A stretch of 64,000 bases of DNA, from assembly GCA_913020115.1 (NCBI GenBank), contig CAJWBQ010000008.1:1-64000 (forward strand), read 5' to 3'. The translations under genes were made by a program, and so were the position numbers. Below, piece after piece: positions 18,261 through 26,448 of this stretch. Within the stretch, counting starts at the first letter, position 1. Each line of letters opens with the position of its first letter. This DNA comes from an uncultured Cellvibrionales bacterium (lineage in GTDB: Bacteria > Pseudomonadota > Gammaproteobacteria > Pseudomonadales > Cellvibrionaceae). The notes below the pieces were generated by a model. It was given only the letters and a program-made list of their open reading frames with translations, had not been told where the DNA came from and made no database searches.

Positions 18261-19235
18261 TTAATATTCAAGCGAGACGTTTTCAGCCTCGGGAGTGAGT
18301 CCTTCGAATCCCCGTCGCCCCTGAAGGCCTCCAGAGTGCACAACCACTAGACGACTGCCCGCCTTCCAAACACCTTCGGCTGCCATAGTTTCTATACCTG
18401 CAAATAGTTTTGCGGTGTAAATAGGGTCGAGTAGCAGACCTGTTTGGGCTTCAAAATTCAACATAAACGACCTTAACTCCGGCTTGAGTTTTGCGTAGCC
18501 TCCTCCATGGTACCCTTTGACAAGGTGCCATTGCCGTGAGTCTTTACCACACAAGGTGCCTACCAAATTGGCTACTTCCTGGGCCATGCTACCCTGACCT
18601 TTTAGCACAGACAAACCCCACGCAGTTTTGTCAGCGCTAAGCCCCGCAGCCACTCCCGCCAAGGTAGCCCCGGTGCCGCAAGCTACACATATATCACTAA
18701 AATCGCCATTTAGAGCCAGTTCAGTGGCCATACTGATAGCGGCGCAACCCTTTGCGCCCAAAACATTTGAGCCGCCCTCGGGGATCGTATAAAAACGACC
18801 AAACTCATTCAATAACTCATCAAAGAGCCCAGAGTCAATATGCTCACCCTTGTTCTGCCTGAATTGCTCTCGAGTCCAATACTTCAGCTTCATACCAAAA
18901 TTTTGAGCATCTTTTAACATGGCCGTCGGCTGGGGTTCGCCACGAACAATTCCAAGGGTTTTAATACCGTGAATTTTGCCCGCGGCGGCCAATGCGTATA
19001 GATGGTTTGACCACGCGCCGCCAAAGCTCAGTATCGTATCGTGCCCTTGGCGCTTTGCTTCCATTAAGTTGTGGTGCAATTTATAGAATTTGTTTCCGGA
19101 TAATTGAGGGTGAATTAAGTCGTCACGCCTGACAAGCACTTGAATGCCGTGCGCTTCCATTCTAGGCCAGTGTATGACTTGCAAAGGCACTGTTGCGGCT
19201 TGCGCCAACAGTGATTGATCAACCGTAAATTGCAT
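18261..19235 (-). CDS. PLP-dependent D-cysteine desulfhydrase / ACC deaminase-like enzyme
   Basis: The 324-residue protein is a fold-type II PLP enzyme. The Schiff-base lysine lies in SGNKFYKL (about 46-53), the cofactor-holding loop SFGGAWSNHLYAL follows, and the glycine-rich phosphate loop is CGTGATLAG (about 196-204). HSGGLQG near the C-terminus fits the family. Relatives release pyruvate, ammonia and H2S from D-cysteine, or deaminate 1-aminocyclopropane-1-carboxylate; the sequence alone does not settle which. It lies between the coiled-coil gene (13 bases upstream) and the cNMP/rhodanese gene (18 bases downstream), so the three may be cotranscribed. Confidence 0.92.
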   Translation of the reverse strand: MQFTVDQSLLAQAATVPLQVIHWPRMEAHGIQVLVRRDDLIHPQLSGNKFYKLHHNLMEAKRQGHDTILSFGGAWSNHLYALAAAGKIHGIKTLGIVRGEPQPTAMLKDAQNFGMKLKYWTREQFRQNKGEHIDSGLFDELLNEFGRFYTIPEGGSNVLGAKGCAAISMATELALNGDFSDICVACGTGATLAGVAAGLSADKTAWGLSVLKGQGSMAQEVANLVGTLCGKDSRQWHLVKGYHGGGYAKLKPELRSFMLNFEAQTGLLLDPIYTAKLFAGIETMAAEGVWKAGSRLVVVHSGGLQGRRGFEGLTPEAENVSLEY

Positions 19236-19248
19236 AATCCCGCTCTAC

Positions 19249-20568
19249 CTATGAACGAACCCTTTTAAGCGCAGGTATTGGGTCCGCCTGGTGATGCTTG
19301 CATCGGTCATTTTCACCCGCATGAAAATCACGAGGGGCGGCGACTCGAGCTATATTGGCACCACAAATGTTGCCACCTTCGGCTAAAGCTTGACACTGAG
19401 GCAGCTGATGGTGCTTATGCCACTGCTGGTATTGGTCCAAACTCACCCCACTTTTTCCCGCGGCGTAAGATTGTGGGTTTTCGATATATTTACCCATATC
19501 GTCTACTGGAACGGTAATGTGCCCCGCCCCCGGCAAAAAGGTCACGAAACTGACGCCAGACAAGCTCAGACGGGACAGGAGTTGGTCACCGCTGTTAGCC
19601 ATAATGGCCTGCTTCTCTTCCCGCAAGCCCCTTATCTCTTCTTGAAAGCTATTTTCTTGCTCGCGACGATAAAGTAATTCCAGTTCGCGCATTTGCAACT
19701 GATCTTTCAGCTCGGTACACGCGGCTTCAATCTTTGCTTCTAATTCTAGCTCAAAATTCGCCTCTAGCGCTTCAAGCTGGGCCGCCTCGCCTGTTTGTGC
19801 GTTGGCGAGCTTATGCTCAAAATATTCTCGCACACCTTCAATTTTCTGCGCCTGAGCGTCAATTGTCTGCTTCAGTTGAGCATTTCGCTGCTCACTATCG
19901 TTCAAGCCTTGCACCTGCTCAAAGTGCTGCTGGCGATACTGCTGTAGGCGCTCTTGATGCTCCAATTGAAGCGTTTTTACTTGCAGTTTATGTTGGCTGT
20001 TAAGGGTGGAGATACGCAAACGCTGTTCCTTGAGCGTACTGGCCATATGATTCCGGAATTGCTGCTCTCGGGCAGTATCCGTTGCCGAAGAGCTTAGCTC
20101 TGTAGACGCAGCCGTCTCAGCAGGCTTAAACATCAGCCCTAAACGGTTGTTTTTTATAGCTTTTCTAAGATTTTGAAAGTGGTTATTCCCAGGCGCCATA
20201 TCTGGGTCCCAGAGCTTATCCCGGTGCCAGGCTACATTACACTGACTGTGACAGGCTAAGCGGATGGGTCCAGCGCCCAAATCTGGACCCTTTGCGGCGG
20301 TCTCAGAAAGCTGCTGAACAGGAACATTCCACTGCTTGTCTGCAAAACCCTTGGCATCGAATTGAATAGTGAAAAATACGGCCGAGCGAATCGCGAAATC
20401 GGAATCTATACGAACATAAACAGCGTTGAGGTCTTGCTGCCTAAAGTCTGGAATGGGTACGTAGCAATCAAGTACCGCCTCAAACTCAGAGAACAGCATT
20501 TCCCTAACGACCTTTAGGCCCTCGAAAAAGACAACGGCTTCCGCCTGCTCTGTAATCTCGTTTAGCAT
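19249..20568 (-). CDS. Uncharacterised coiled-coil protein with C-terminal Cys/His cluster
   Basis: I do not recognise this gene's function. Start taken at ATG 20568, with AGG 7 bases upstream; a TTG five codons earlier is possible. The 439-residue product has an N-terminal globular part of about 150 residues (NAVYVRIDSDFAIRSAVFF, then LACHSQCNVAWHRDKLWDP), a central coiled coil of about 180 residues rich in Gln, Glu and Lys (about 165-345), and a C-terminal region with Cys and His spaced like a zinc site (QCQAL, NICGANI, then DFHAG and RCKHHQ). There is no signal peptide or membrane helix. It begins the small leftward set with the PLP enzyme and the cNMP/rhodanese protein. Confidence 0.82.
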   Translation of the reverse strand: MLNEITEQAEAVVFFEGLKVVREMLFSEFEAVLDCYVPIPDFRQQDLNAVYVRIDSDFAIRSAVFFTIQFDAKGFADKQWNVPVQQLSETAAKGPDLGAGPIRLACHSQCNVAWHRDKLWDPDMAPGNNHFQNLRKAIKNNRLGLMFKPAETAASTELSSSATDTAREQQFRNHMASTLKEQRLRISTLNSQHKLQVKTLQLEHQERLQQYRQQHFEQVQGLNDSEQRNAQLKQTIDAQAQKIEGVREYFEHKLANAQTGEAAQLEALEANFELELEAKIEAACTELKDQLQMRELELLYRREQENSFQEEIRGLREEKQAIMANSGDQLLSRLSLSGVSFVTFLPGAGHITVPVDDMGKYIENPQSYAAGKSGVSLDQYQQWHKHHQLPQCQALAEGGNICGANIARVAAPRDFHAGENDRCKHHQADPIPALKRVRS

Positions 20569-20749
20569 TACCTTACCTGACAACCGACAAAGGAGTATGT
20601 GGGTGGATGGTGATACTGCTATTATGCCAAATTATTGACCTTAAAGGTGTGATGTGGTCTGCAGAACACCCAAAATCATGCCTCTGACTCAAGAATCTAT
20701 TTAGACTTAAACACTAGCAAAACCCGCATCAATCCGCCAATTAAGAGCA

Positions 20750-21814
20750 ATGCCTGTGACGACGCAATACTCTGAGTTCTCCCGCCCTGTTAAAACAGCC
20801 ATAGTGGGCTATGGTTTTTCAGCCAAAACCTTCCACATCCCCTTTCTTCAGACACTGCAAAATTTCAGCTTGTCGGCCATAAGCAGCCGTCAAGCTGAAA
20901 CCGTGAAACGAGACTGCCCTGAGGTCATACACTTCTCCAGCGCCAAAGAGATGCTCTGTGATAGTGATGCCGAGTTAGTCATCATCACAGCCCCTAACGA
21001 TGTGCATTTTTCTCTGGCAAAATTGGCTCTAGAGAACAATAAACACGTCGTTGTAGAAAAACCTTTTGTGACAGAAATTGCGGAGGGAGAAGCACTGATT
21101 GCTTTGGCCAATGAAAAGAACTTAACGCTCAGCGTTTACCAAAACCGTCGCTGGGACGGCGATTTTCTAAGTGTTGATAAACTCATTAAAGAAAATCGCC
21201 TGGGTAAGGTTAAAGTATTCGAATCTCACTTCGACCGTTTTCGCCCTAAGGTACAGCCACGGTGGCGCGAAACGGCGAATGTAGGTGGTGGAATTCTATT
21301 TGACCTAGGGCCTCATCTTATTGACCAAGCACTACAATTATTTGGTTTGCCCGAGGCCATTACCGCCACCTGCCGAGCCATGCGAGAAAACTCAGAAAAC
21401 ATCGATTTTTTTCACCTCACGCTACACTACCCGGACAAGATTGTACTATTACAAGCGAATTTATTTTGCTCAGGCCCCAACATTCGGTTTAGGGTCCAAG
21501 GAGATGTAGGAAGCTATGAAAAAATGGGGCTCGACCCACAAGAAAGCCGGCTAAAAACAGGACTTATTCCCGACCGAGCAAGCTGGGCGGATGAGGATGA
21601 AGCGGAGTATGGTTTTGTTTATGATGCGGAACAATCACATCGAGTAAAAACCGAGAGAGGCGGCTATCAGCTGTACTATCAAGAACTTGCTGAGGCCATT
21701 CGCAATGGCGGTCAAGCGCCAGTTACGGCCGAGCAAGCTCTGCAAGGTATCAGGCTGATTCTTTTAGCAATTGAGAGTAATGAAAAGAGTAAAACTATCA
21801 AAGTTAGTGATTAA
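20750..21814 (+). CDS. Gfo/Idh/MocA-family NAD(P)-dependent oxidoreductase
   Basis: The 354-residue protein starts with the Rossmann fold (VKTAIVGYGFSAKTFHIPFL, about 14-33) and has the family EKP motif (VVVEKPFVTEI near 99-109), whose lysine usually takes part in catalysis. A second conserved segment, GGGILFDLGPHLIDQALQLFG (split GGGILFDLGPH / LIDQALQLFG), carries the Asp and His expected in the active site. Such enzymes oxidise or reduce sugars, inositols and related compounds; the GYGFSAKTFH start is like the E. coli YdgJ/YhhX subgroup. The substrate is unknown. It is a single gene, divergent from the coiled-coil gene and convergent with the DMT exporter. Confidence 0.94.
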   Translation: MPVTTQYSEFSRPVKTAIVGYGFSAKTFHIPFLQTLQNFSLSAISSRQAETVKRDCPEVIHFSSAKEMLCDSDAELVIITAPNDVHFSLAKLALENNKHVVVEKPFVTEIAEGEALIALANEKNLTLSVYQNRRWDGDFLSVDKLIKENRLGKVKVFESHFDRFRPKVQPRWRETANVGGGILFDLGPHLIDQALQLFGLPEAITATCRAMRENSENIDFFHLTLHYPDKIVLLQANLFCSGPNIRFRVQGDVGSYEKMGLDPQESRLKTGLIPDRASWADEDEAEYGFVYDAEQSHRVKTERGGYQLYYQELAEAIRNGGQAPVTAEQALQGIRLILLAIESNEKSKTIKVSD

Positions 21815-21874
21815 ATTCACCTAAATCAAAACGCCATGACCCAGTTATAATATTTTTGACACTAGCGCCAGCAT

Positions 21875-22756
21875 CTACGCCACCTTCGCACGCTTAGGTC
21901 TATAGGCCGCCAAAATCGAGCCGCCAACAATCGCCAAACACGAAAAAGCCAAGGAGGCACTGAACACGCCTTCGTCGACGGTGAGCAGCAAAAGAACTGA
22001 AATGAGCGGCGTCCCATAAGCAAGAGAACCTAGCAATTGCAGGTTTCCATGTTTAACGCCGTAATCCCAGGTGAAAAATGCAATACCCACCGGGCCAAGG
22101 CCTAAGCCCACAATGCCAGTCCACTGACTCATATTTTCAGGCCACACCGTAACTTCCCACCTAAGGTGACAAGCAAAGGCCGTCATGGCCGTAACAGCGC
22201 AGAACCAGCCTACCGCATCGGTAGGAACTGTTTTTACAAAACGACTTGCCACGGAATAAATCGACCAAATAAATGCGCAGGTGATAGCGAGCAAATAGCC
22301 ACTTAGATATTCAGCGCTAAATCCGCTAGTGCCCTTTCCCACTAGTATCCAACACCCAGCAAAAGAAAGTAATGCCCCCGCGACATGTTGCAACTCAAGC
22401 TTTGTTTTAGGCAGTAATGTTGAAAACAGCACAATTAGTAAGGGCCATAAATAAGCCAGTAAACTCACTTCCATTACCGGCGCTTTACTCATTGCCGCAA
22501 AATAACAAAAATGATAACCAAAGTAAGCTCCGACGCCGATGAGCCAGCTCAGAGGAGGTTGGCGGAGGTGGCGCAACCCCGTGTGCCCCTGAAGCCACCA
22601 GCGAACATTCATCAAAAGAAACGCGATGGTGAAGGTCATCGCCATAAGCTGAAACGCTGGAATTTTATCTTCTGTTAGGCGGGTCAGTAGTGCTAGCGTA
22701 CTCCACAAGAAAATGGAGACAGAACCAATCAATGTGGCGCGTTGAATTTGTGTCAC
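21875..22756 (-). CDS. DMT-superfamily (EamA/YddG-like) exporter
   Basis: The 293-residue protein has about ten hydrophobic helices and two EamA-type halves. The start segment LIGSVSIFLWSTLALLTRL and the later FYF-like GYHFCYFAAMSKAPVMEVSLL point to the YddG branch, whose E. coli member exports aromatic amino acids. GTG at 22756 is the likely start, preceded by GAGGTGG. The preceding gene on the same strand, 54 bases away, codes for an AraC regulator, so the regulator probably controls this exporter. The substrate cannot be told from sequence. Confidence 0.92.
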   Translation of the reverse strand: MTQIQRATLIGSVSIFLWSTLALLTRLTEDKIPAFQLMAMTFTIAFLLMNVRWWLQGHTGLRHLRQPPLSWLIGVGAYFGYHFCYFAAMSKAPVMEVSLLAYLWPLLIVLFSTLLPKTKLELQHVAGALLSFAGCWILVGKGTSGFSAEYLSGYLLAITCAFIWSIYSVASRFVKTVPTDAVGWFCAVTAMTAFACHLRWEVTVWPENMSQWTGIVGLGLGPVGIAFFTWDYGVKHGNLQLLGSLAYGTPLISVLLLLTVDEGVFSASLAFSCLAIVGGSILAAYRPKRAKVA

Positions 22757-22810
22757 TGGCCCACCTCTACAAACAATTAAATTTTTGAGATGCTCAGTGT
22801 AATAATCTCC

Positions 22811-23572
22811 TTAACTCGAGTCTTTCGCGATCTGGAAGACTTCTTTGTCATTCTGGCGAATAGTACGAGGCGATTGACCAAAATGCTTTCGAAAGCGGTC
22901 ACTAAAGGCGGAAAGGCTTCCGTAGCCGACCGAATTACTTACCTGTTCCACACTGTACGCACCTAGCTCTAACATCTGCCACGCCTGTTGCATGCGTTTT
23001 TCAGTCTGATACTGCATTGGTGTCATTCCTAACTGCTGCCGAAAAAGCTGGCTAAGCTGACGCGTACTGAGATTTGCGACTCCAGCCAGCTCAACAAGAG
23101 GAAGTGACTTAGCAAAATAGTGATCGAGATGCGCTCGTGCGGCTTCAATACGGTGATCCAAATGAATGACTCCGCCAAAGCGCTCTCTAAGCAACTGAAT
23201 CAGCAAAACAAGCATTTGACGCTGGCTATTTTCACTGGCGCCACCCTTCATTAGGGTCTGATGTAGGAACACTATGTAGTGAGCCAATGTATCGTCAACT
23301 GGGATGAACGCTGGAAGCGCCTTCAATTCCGGGGCCAAAGCGATGGGAACATCGGCCACGAGAAAACAATTTGTTGAGTCTGAAGAAAAACCGTGATCGT
23401 AACCGGCCGGTATCACAGCCGCGTGTTGCTGAGATACGTCGCCTTCATTCTGCTCAACACGCATATCTATACGACCCGCAACGGAAAATACGAGCTGGTG
23501 ATAATCGTGCTGATGAGCCTGAACCTCACTGCAATAGCTGCGAAGGTCCAAAGTCAGGTTTTTGGATTCCAT
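22811..23572 (-). CDS. AraC-family transcriptional regulator (cupin plus two HTH)
   Basis: The 253-residue protein has an N-terminal cupin-like sensor domain (HDYHQLVFSVAGRIDMRVEQ near 23-42, and HAAVIPAGYDHGF near 50-62) and a C-terminal AraC DNA-binding domain with two helix-turn-helix units (VELAGVANLSTRQLSQLFRQ and SVEQVSNSVGYGSLSAFSDR). The last part, FRKHFGQSPRTIR, is the AraC signature end. The ligand is unknown. It lies directly upstream of the exporter gene on the same strand, so it is best read as that gene's regulator. Confidence 0.93.
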   Translation of the reverse strand: MESKNLTLDLRSYCSEVQAHQHDYHQLVFSVAGRIDMRVEQNEGDVSQQHAAVIPAGYDHGFSSDSTNCFLVADVPIALAPELKALPAFIPVDDTLAHYIVFLHQTLMKGGASENSQRQMLVLLIQLLRERFGGVIHLDHRIEAARAHLDHYFAKSLPLVELAGVANLSTRQLSQLFRQQLGMTPMQYQTEKRMQQAWQMLELGAYSVEQVSNSVGYGSLSAFSDRFRKHFGQSPRTIRQNDKEVFQIAKDSS

Positions 23573-23960
23573 TATGCTTGCCTGTAAGGGGAATGGTGAT
23601 TACGAACAGTATGAGTAATATATATTTGCTTAGAAACCTGAATACGGGATGAGATATTGGTCGAGATATTTCGTCCATAAATAAGCCAGCTCACCTTTAA
23701 GACTTCTATCGGATTTTACACCAGCCGCATTACCAGCTTGGCATTTCCGGTGCAATCGGCAAATTGTAACTAACCTTAGTCATGCAAACCTAATTGGTTA
23801 CGTTTCGGTACCAAAATAGACTTTCGACCTTCGTAAGTAAGACTAACATGCCTGCATCCCAGACGACTTTAATAACAAAGGAGACAGGAATTCAAAATAT
23901 CTATGAAAACAGAGCAAGATGAGAGAAAAAGAACTATAAGGGATTTATTCGAGAAATTAA
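23573..23960. other. Intergenic gap between AraC gene and tRNA-Asp
   Basis: This 388-bp stretch holds the upstream region of the araC-type gene on its left side and the downstream region of the leftward tRNA pair on its right. I see no ORF with family likeness, no clear rho-independent terminator after tRNA-Asp and no repeat. Short open frames here look random. Confidence 0.6.
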
Positions 23961-24037
23961 TGGCGGACCGGACGGGACTCGAACCCGCGACCTCCGGCGT
24001 GACAGGCCGGCATTCTAACCAGCTGAACTACCGGTCC
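23961..24037 (-). tRNA. tRNA-Asp (anticodon GTC)
   Basis: The complement folds as a standard 77-nt tRNA with encoded CCA. The acceptor stem starts GGACCGG and pairs with CCGGTCC, the D-arm is AGTTCAGCTGGTTAGAA, the anticodon loop is CTGTCAC with anticodon GTC, and the T-arm is GGGTTCGAGTCCC. It lies 39 bases downstream of tRNA-Val on the same strand, so the two are cotranscribed. Confidence 0.97.
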
Positions 24038-24076
24038 GCAAAATCTCTAGCGAGTGTAACCACTTTGTTCAAGAAG

Positions 24077-24152
24077 TGGTGGGTGGTACAGGGGTCGAAC
24101 CTGTGACCTACGCCTTGTAAGGGCGCCGCTCTACCAACTGAGCTAACCACCC
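24077..24152 (-). tRNA. tRNA-Val (anticodon TAC)
   Basis: The complement folds as a standard 76-nt tRNA with encoded CCA. The acceptor stem is GGGTGGT pairing with ACCACCC, the D-arm is AGCTCAGTTGGTAGAG, the anticodon loop is CTTACAA with anticodon TAC, and the T-arm is CAGGTTCGACCCCTG. It is the first gene of a two-tRNA unit with tRNA-Asp. Confidence 0.97.
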
Positions 24153-24337
24153 CCGTCGAAGTGAGGCGCATTCTATGGAGACCTCCTTCCTGAGTCAAGG
24201 CTTATTTGAATATTCATGGAAATCAACCGCTTAAGCCCCATTTCTGTATAAATAAAGACCACAAGTTAAACCTCACTGGACCTCTGCTCGCAAGCCGATA
24301 CAATGAACACAACTTTAGCGTCCAAACGGTTTACTTC

Positions 24338-25819
24338 GTGACACATCGCTTAGCCCTAGCTCTACTGCTGCTTCTTGCTGCTCCTCTGCAAGCGCAGGCC
24401 CAGAATGCTGACATTGTACCGACCGACGGTAAGCTGCCGGGCGTTCTACTGATACTCATCACCGCCTTGTTGATTCTGCAAACACTGTTGATTATTGGCC
24501 TGCAACGCAGCCGCTCGCACCATAAAAAGGCCAAAGCAGACCTCAAAATCGCCCAGCGTGAATTGGAACAGCGCATTGTTGATCGAACCAACAAGCTGAG
24601 AACTATCAACAATCAGCTCTATGAAGAAATAGCCAAACACGAGATTACCGAAGAACTCTTGTGTGAAACTCAAGACTATCTGCACAGCATCATTAATTCT
24701 ATGCCCTCCATTCTAATTGGAGTGACTCGACAAGGCACAGTCACACACTGGAATTCAGCCGCAGAGCAATGCACCAGCGTGCCGGCCCGTGAAGCACTGG
24801 GCCAGAATATCGATAAGGTTTTTCTCAAGCTTCCTATTGACTTGAAAGCCATTGAGGCCTCAATCGATGGTGAGGCGCCGACCTCAAAAGAAAACATTCA
24901 GCTGGGTAACGGTAACCAAGCCAATTACTTTGACCTAGCCATATACCCTCTTCTCTCAAGCGACATACAAGGCGCGGTAATCAGAATCGATAATGTTACC
25001 CAGCGAGTACGCTTAGAAAGCATGATGATACAAAATGAAAAGATGATGTCTTTAGGAGAAATGGCGGCCGGCATGGCCCACGAAATTAACAACCCTCTGA
25101 GCGCCATCATTAACAGTGTACAGAATATTGAGCGTCGGGTTTCGGAAGAACTCATACCCAACCAGCAAGCTGCCAGCGATTTGGGCATCAGCATCGAACA
25201 ATTGCGTGCCTACTTGCACCAGAGAGATCTCTTCAGCTTTATCGAATCGATTAGAGAGGCGGGGAATCGGGCAGCACAAATTGTCACAAATATGCTGGAA
25301 TTTTCCCGGGGCAACACTCAGCGTCGCACCTTGGTGGACGTGAGCGAACTGATGAATCACAGCCTAGAGCTCGCCCACAATACGCTTGAACTGAAACCCT
25401 TGGGCGTTCGAATTGTGAAAGAATTTGCCAGCGAACTGCCTCTCATCAATTGCGCGGCGCAGGAAATCCAGCAGGTAACACTCAATCTTCTGCGGAACGC
25501 TAAACAGTCCTTCGAGCACAAATATTTCAAATCTGGCGCGGGGCCCACCATTACCTTGCGCACCCGGCAACTGGGTGAAACCATTGTTATAGAAATAGAA
25601 GACAACGGCACCGGCATGGACCTCTCTGTGAGCCGGCACATTTTTGAACCCTTTTTCACCACCAAGGGCGTTGGCGAGGGCACAGGGCTTGGCCTTTCAG
25701 TCAGCTACTTTATTATCACCGAGCATCACAATGGAACTATTGAGGTAGATTCAGAACCTGGGGCGGGCACCCGCTTTATTATTAAGCTCCCTATTCAGGC
25801 CCCCGACGACCTTGACTAA
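24338..25819 (+). CDS. PAS-domain sensor histidine kinase
   Basis: The frame is open from a TTG at 24206, but the GTG at 24338 places a clean signal sequence (THRLALALLLLLAAPLQAQAQ) at the N-terminus, so I favour it; neither has a strong ribosome binding site. The roughly 493-residue protein then has a membrane helix (about 35-55), a coiled coil (60-105), a PAS domain (about 110-222), a HisKA segment with His248 in AAGMAHEINNPLSA, and a HATPase domain with N box NLLRNAKQSF, G1 EIEDNGTGMD and G2 GTGLGLSVS. The architecture fits NtrB/DctB-type kinases. No response regulator gene is next to it, so its partner lies elsewhere. Confidence 0.9.
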   Translation: MTHRLALALLLLLAAPLQAQAQNADIVPTDGKLPGVLLILITALLILQTLLIIGLQRSRSHHKKAKADLKIAQRELEQRIVDRTNKLRTINNQLYEEIAKHEITEELLCETQDYLHSIINSMPSILIGVTRQGTVTHWNSAAEQCTSVPAREALGQNIDKVFLKLPIDLKAIEASIDGEAPTSKENIQLGNGNQANYFDLAIYPLLSSDIQGAVIRIDNVTQRVRLESMMIQNEKMMSLGEMAAGMAHEINNPLSAIINSVQNIERRVSEELIPNQQAASDLGISIEQLRAYLHQRDLFSFIESIREAGNRAAQIVTNMLEFSRGNTQRRTLVDVSELMNHSLELAHNTLELKPLGVRIVKEFASELPLINCAAQEIQQVTLNLLRNAKQSFEHKYFKSGAGPTITLRTRQLGETIVIEIEDNGTGMDLSVSRHIFEPFFTTKGVGEGTGLGLSVSYFIITEHHNGTIEVDSEPGAGTRFIIKLPIQAPDDLD

Positions 25820-26092
25820 GGTTACCCGAATTTGCTTTTTCAATAGCTGAATTGAAATTATCGTCTAAACTAAAAATGAGTAATGCCACACGTTTCTTGC
25901 AGGCAGCTAAGGAATAATTACCTATATTCGTCTATTATTCAGTCTGGATTATCGACGTAACAATAGTAGTATTAATTATTCATCAGACTGTCTATAGTGA
26001 CATTGCTACAAAACGTGATATCCCTTCTAAAGCGATGCTTTTGAATTGAAATACTGGATTCTTAGCAAATTTGTACAATCTGGAGATATATA

Positions 26093-26380
26093 GTGAAAGC
26101 TAACGCATTAATTTTTGCCACTTTGCTCGCCTCAAGCAGCGCATTTGCTTGCGATAAACCCACCGCCCCCGTTTTGCCAGACCCCGATACGGCTGTTACC
26201 GCCCAGATGGTAAAAGCGAAAAATGAAATTAAGGCCTTTATCGCCACTGCCGAAGCGTATTTAGCCTGTGTTGAAAGTGGCGATACCACATCGTACAACT
26301 CGATGGTAGAAGAGATGCAAGCCGCGGCTGAGAAGTTTAATAGCATTGTACGTAAGTATAAAAGTCGAATGGCTGGCTAA
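26093..26380 (+). CDS. Small secreted protein of unknown function
   Basis: The start is GTG at 26093. The 95-residue product has a signal peptide (KANALIFATLLASSSAFA) predicted to be cut just before CDKPTAPVLPDPD, leaving a mature chain of about 76 residues that is mostly helical, with two cysteines (near residues 20 and 59) that could form a disulfide. Similar small periplasmic proteins with a C-x-KP...P motif and a helical hairpin occur in other gammaproteobacteria as far as I recall, without known function. It is a single gene with its own terminator and a 270-bp upstream region. Confidence 0.8.
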   Translation: MKANALIFATLLASSSAFACDKPTAPVLPDPDTAVTAQMVKAKNEIKAFIATAEAYLACVESGDTTSYNSMVEEMQAAAEKFNSIVRKYKSRMAG

Positions 26381-26410
26381 GCTTCACTCACGCAGTTTTA
26401 TATCGATATA

Positions 26411-26436
26411 AAAGCCCTATTGACTAGGGCTTTTTT
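26411..26436 (+). terminator. Rho-independent terminator after the small secreted protein gene
   Basis: The stem AAAGCCCTA / TAGGGCTTT, with a loop of about TTGAC, runs straight into a T-run. It lies 30 bases after the stop at 26380 and faces the convergent carboxypeptidase gene, so it may serve both strands (the left arm begins with A residues). Confidence 0.88.
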
Positions 26437-26448
26437 GTGCAAGTCTTA

